Part shown: positions 62,736 through 64,000 of the stretch, piece by piece
Position numbering within the stretch: the stretch's first letter is position 1
How the letters are laid out: every line of letters starts with the position of its first letter
Source: Lenzites betulinus
Lineage: Eukaryota > Basidiomycota > Agaricomycetes > Polyporales > Polyporaceae
DNA: 64,000 nt
Assembly (NCBI GenBank): GCA_022264855.1
Contig: JABYQU010000001.1
Span: 1,054,001 to 1,118,000, forward strand
Direction of reading: 5' to 3'
Position numbers and translations under genes: made by a program
Notes under the pieces: generated by a model
Databases searched by the model: none
What the model was told of the DNA's origin: nothing
What the model saw: the letters and a program-made list of their open reading frames with translations, nothing else

Positions 62736-63006
62736 GATTGCGGGCGCGGTAATCACTGCGCCGAGGCAGAGAGGAAAGTCGGGCTGCGGAGGAGAGAGAG
62801 TCGTGGAACAATGCGCGAGAGGGACAAAGGCAGAGAGACTGCGGGCGCAGGCGCCCGACACGCAACAGACGCAACGTAAAACACTCAGCTGCTCCGCCAC
62901 ACCGTTCCTTCACCTCTACCTGCACACACCTTCCGCTCTCCTCCCTGCGCACGCCCGCCCCCTCTCTCGCCAAACACCCGCGACCTCCACCAGCACACCA
63001 CACACA

Positions 63007-63973
63007 ATGGAAGCCCTCCTCCGCGCGTCAGAGACAATCAAGTCCTTCCGGGTCCGTGTCAAGCTGCCCTCAATCAAGCTCTCTCGCTCGCGCCGTACTC
63101 ATGATCCTCTCTCTTCAATCCTTCAGGAGACCCGCCTCAGTGCGCTCCGGGGACCCACCGAGTTCTTCGACTACAACCGTGTTTCCCGCCCTGACAACCT
63201 CAACACGGCAACACATGTGCGCACCATACACTGCCATTCCTCCGCTCGCCCGTCATAAGCTCACGCACGCACGCGACCCGCGTATTTGCCTGTATAGCGC
63301 ATATCCTACAACACTCGCTACTTCTCAGGTGTGTTTATAATGTCCGCTCTGCTAGGAAGCGAGACGAGGTGCTCACTGTTGAGACCTACAGGAAACTACA
63401 TGCTGATTGTAGCCCTTCTTGCGCTATACGCCGTGTACGCTTGCTGCGCTTACGAAGGACTGCAGCACGTTTGTTGACACACGGAATACAGAATCACGAA
63501 CACTCTCCTCATCTTCGCCGTCCTCTTCCTCGTCGGCGGCTTCGCCGCGATCAACCGCTTCGGTCCGTCCTATCTGCATTTGCATATTCGGTCCGCATTC
63601 TAACAGTCTCACCTCCATTCCTCCCTTACCCCATACACCCAACCTCGGCCGTCTATCCCGCCCGCGCGGACCTCTCCACGTTCTCCGTGCCCGCGCGCCT
63701 CTCTCGCCCCCAATATCAATCTCAAACCAACCCGAACCCCTCTCGTTCCCCCGCACAGCCCCGGACCCGATCCAACTCGGCGAGCACGTCATCACGCAAA
63801 AGTCGCTCTACAGCGGGCTCTTCATCATCGGCATCCCCCTCCTCTGGTTCTCGTCCCCGTTCAGCACCTTCTTCTGGCTCGTCGGCGCCTCCGCGGTGCT
63901 CATCCTTGGCCACGCGTGCATGATGGAGCCCGGGATCGAGTCCGAGTATACGTCCGTCGAGGACAGCGTCTGA
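63007..63973 (+). CDS. PRA1 family protein (prenylated Rab acceptor)
   Basis: Four-helix ER/Golgi membrane protein of 164 aa that acts with prenylated Rab GTPases. Six exons: 63007-63051, 63127-63216, 63298-63328, 63392-63434, 63492-63562 and 63759-63973. The start MEALLRASETIKSFR leads into LRGPTEFFDYNRVSRP and RISYNTRYFSGNY. The paired hydrophobic segments are MLIVALLALYAVITNTLLIF with AVLFLVGGFAAINRF, and LFIIGIPLLWF with TFFWLVGASAVLILGHA. HVITQKSLYSG lies in the loop. The end is acidic (ESEYTSVEDSV). Exons of 31 and 43 bases were placed by keeping frame and family sequence. The last intron, 196 bases, is longer than the rest. Confidence 0.92.
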
Positions 63974-64000
63974 GCGCTGCGCGCAGGGCACTCGTTTGAC

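Overview
The window is nuclear DNA of a filamentous basidiomycete, most likely an Agaricomycete. Nearly every gene is broken by short introns of about 50-65 bases with GT..AG ends, coding DNA is GC-rich, genes are dense on both strands, and several predicted proteins (membrane-anchored aspartic protease, GH23-like secreted protein, Pex5 with an N-terminal cysteine) have the form I know from mushroom-forming fungi. I rebuilt exon-intron structures by hand; every model given as complete keeps an open frame from ATG to stop. No tRNA, rRNA, CRISPR array or complete transposon was found.

Layout, left to right. 1-4.4 kb: two tandem minus-strand A1 aspartic proteases, the first cut by the window edge. 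5.4-7.6 kb: ATP sulfurylase (MET3). 9.3-11.3 kb: single-pass membrane protein of unknown function. 12.1-19.3 kb: two tandem paralogous multidomain proteins with a cupin-like N-terminus, TPR array, one ankyrin-like repeat and a C-terminal TIR-like domain. 19.6-20.4 and 28.7-29.4 kb: an inverted duplication, each copy carrying a gene of an unrecognised family, flanking ERO1 (20.9-22.8) and a vigilin/Scp160 multi-KH protein (23.3-27.9). 29.5-32.4 kb: U2 snRNP-associated SR140. 33.1-35.8 kb: protein phosphatase 5. 36.2-37.5 kb: secreted GH23-like protein. 38.3-39.9 kb: MRI1 of methionine salvage. 41.1-43.5 kb: an allantoicase fused to a ureidoglycolate lyase. 44.1-47.6 kb: HSL-type alpha/beta hydrolase. 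48.9-50.3 kb: three-finger C2H2 regulator. 50.3-55.7 kb: a long stretch without a gene. 55.7-57.0 kb: aldo-keto reductase. 57.6-60.4 kb: PEX5. 60.8-62.0 kb: F-box protein. 62.5-64.0 kb: a divergent pair, a CDC26-like APC/C subunit and a PRA1-family protein.

Most of these are housekeeping genes with no sign of a co-regulated cluster. MET3 and MRI1 both serve sulfur/methionine metabolism but lie 31 kb apart. The most unusual content is the tandem cupin-TPR-ANK-TIR-like pair. The effector-like domain keeps the W-C-x-x-E motif in both copies, while the four histidines of the N-terminal cupin-like region are present in the first copy and all replaced in the second. This looks like a sensor-effector (innate-immunity-like) protein family without a nucleotide-binding module. 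Other points: a 5-nt and a 7-nt microexon, two introns that appear to start with GC, an altered second catalytic motif in an aspartic protease, and the purine-degradation fusion enzyme.
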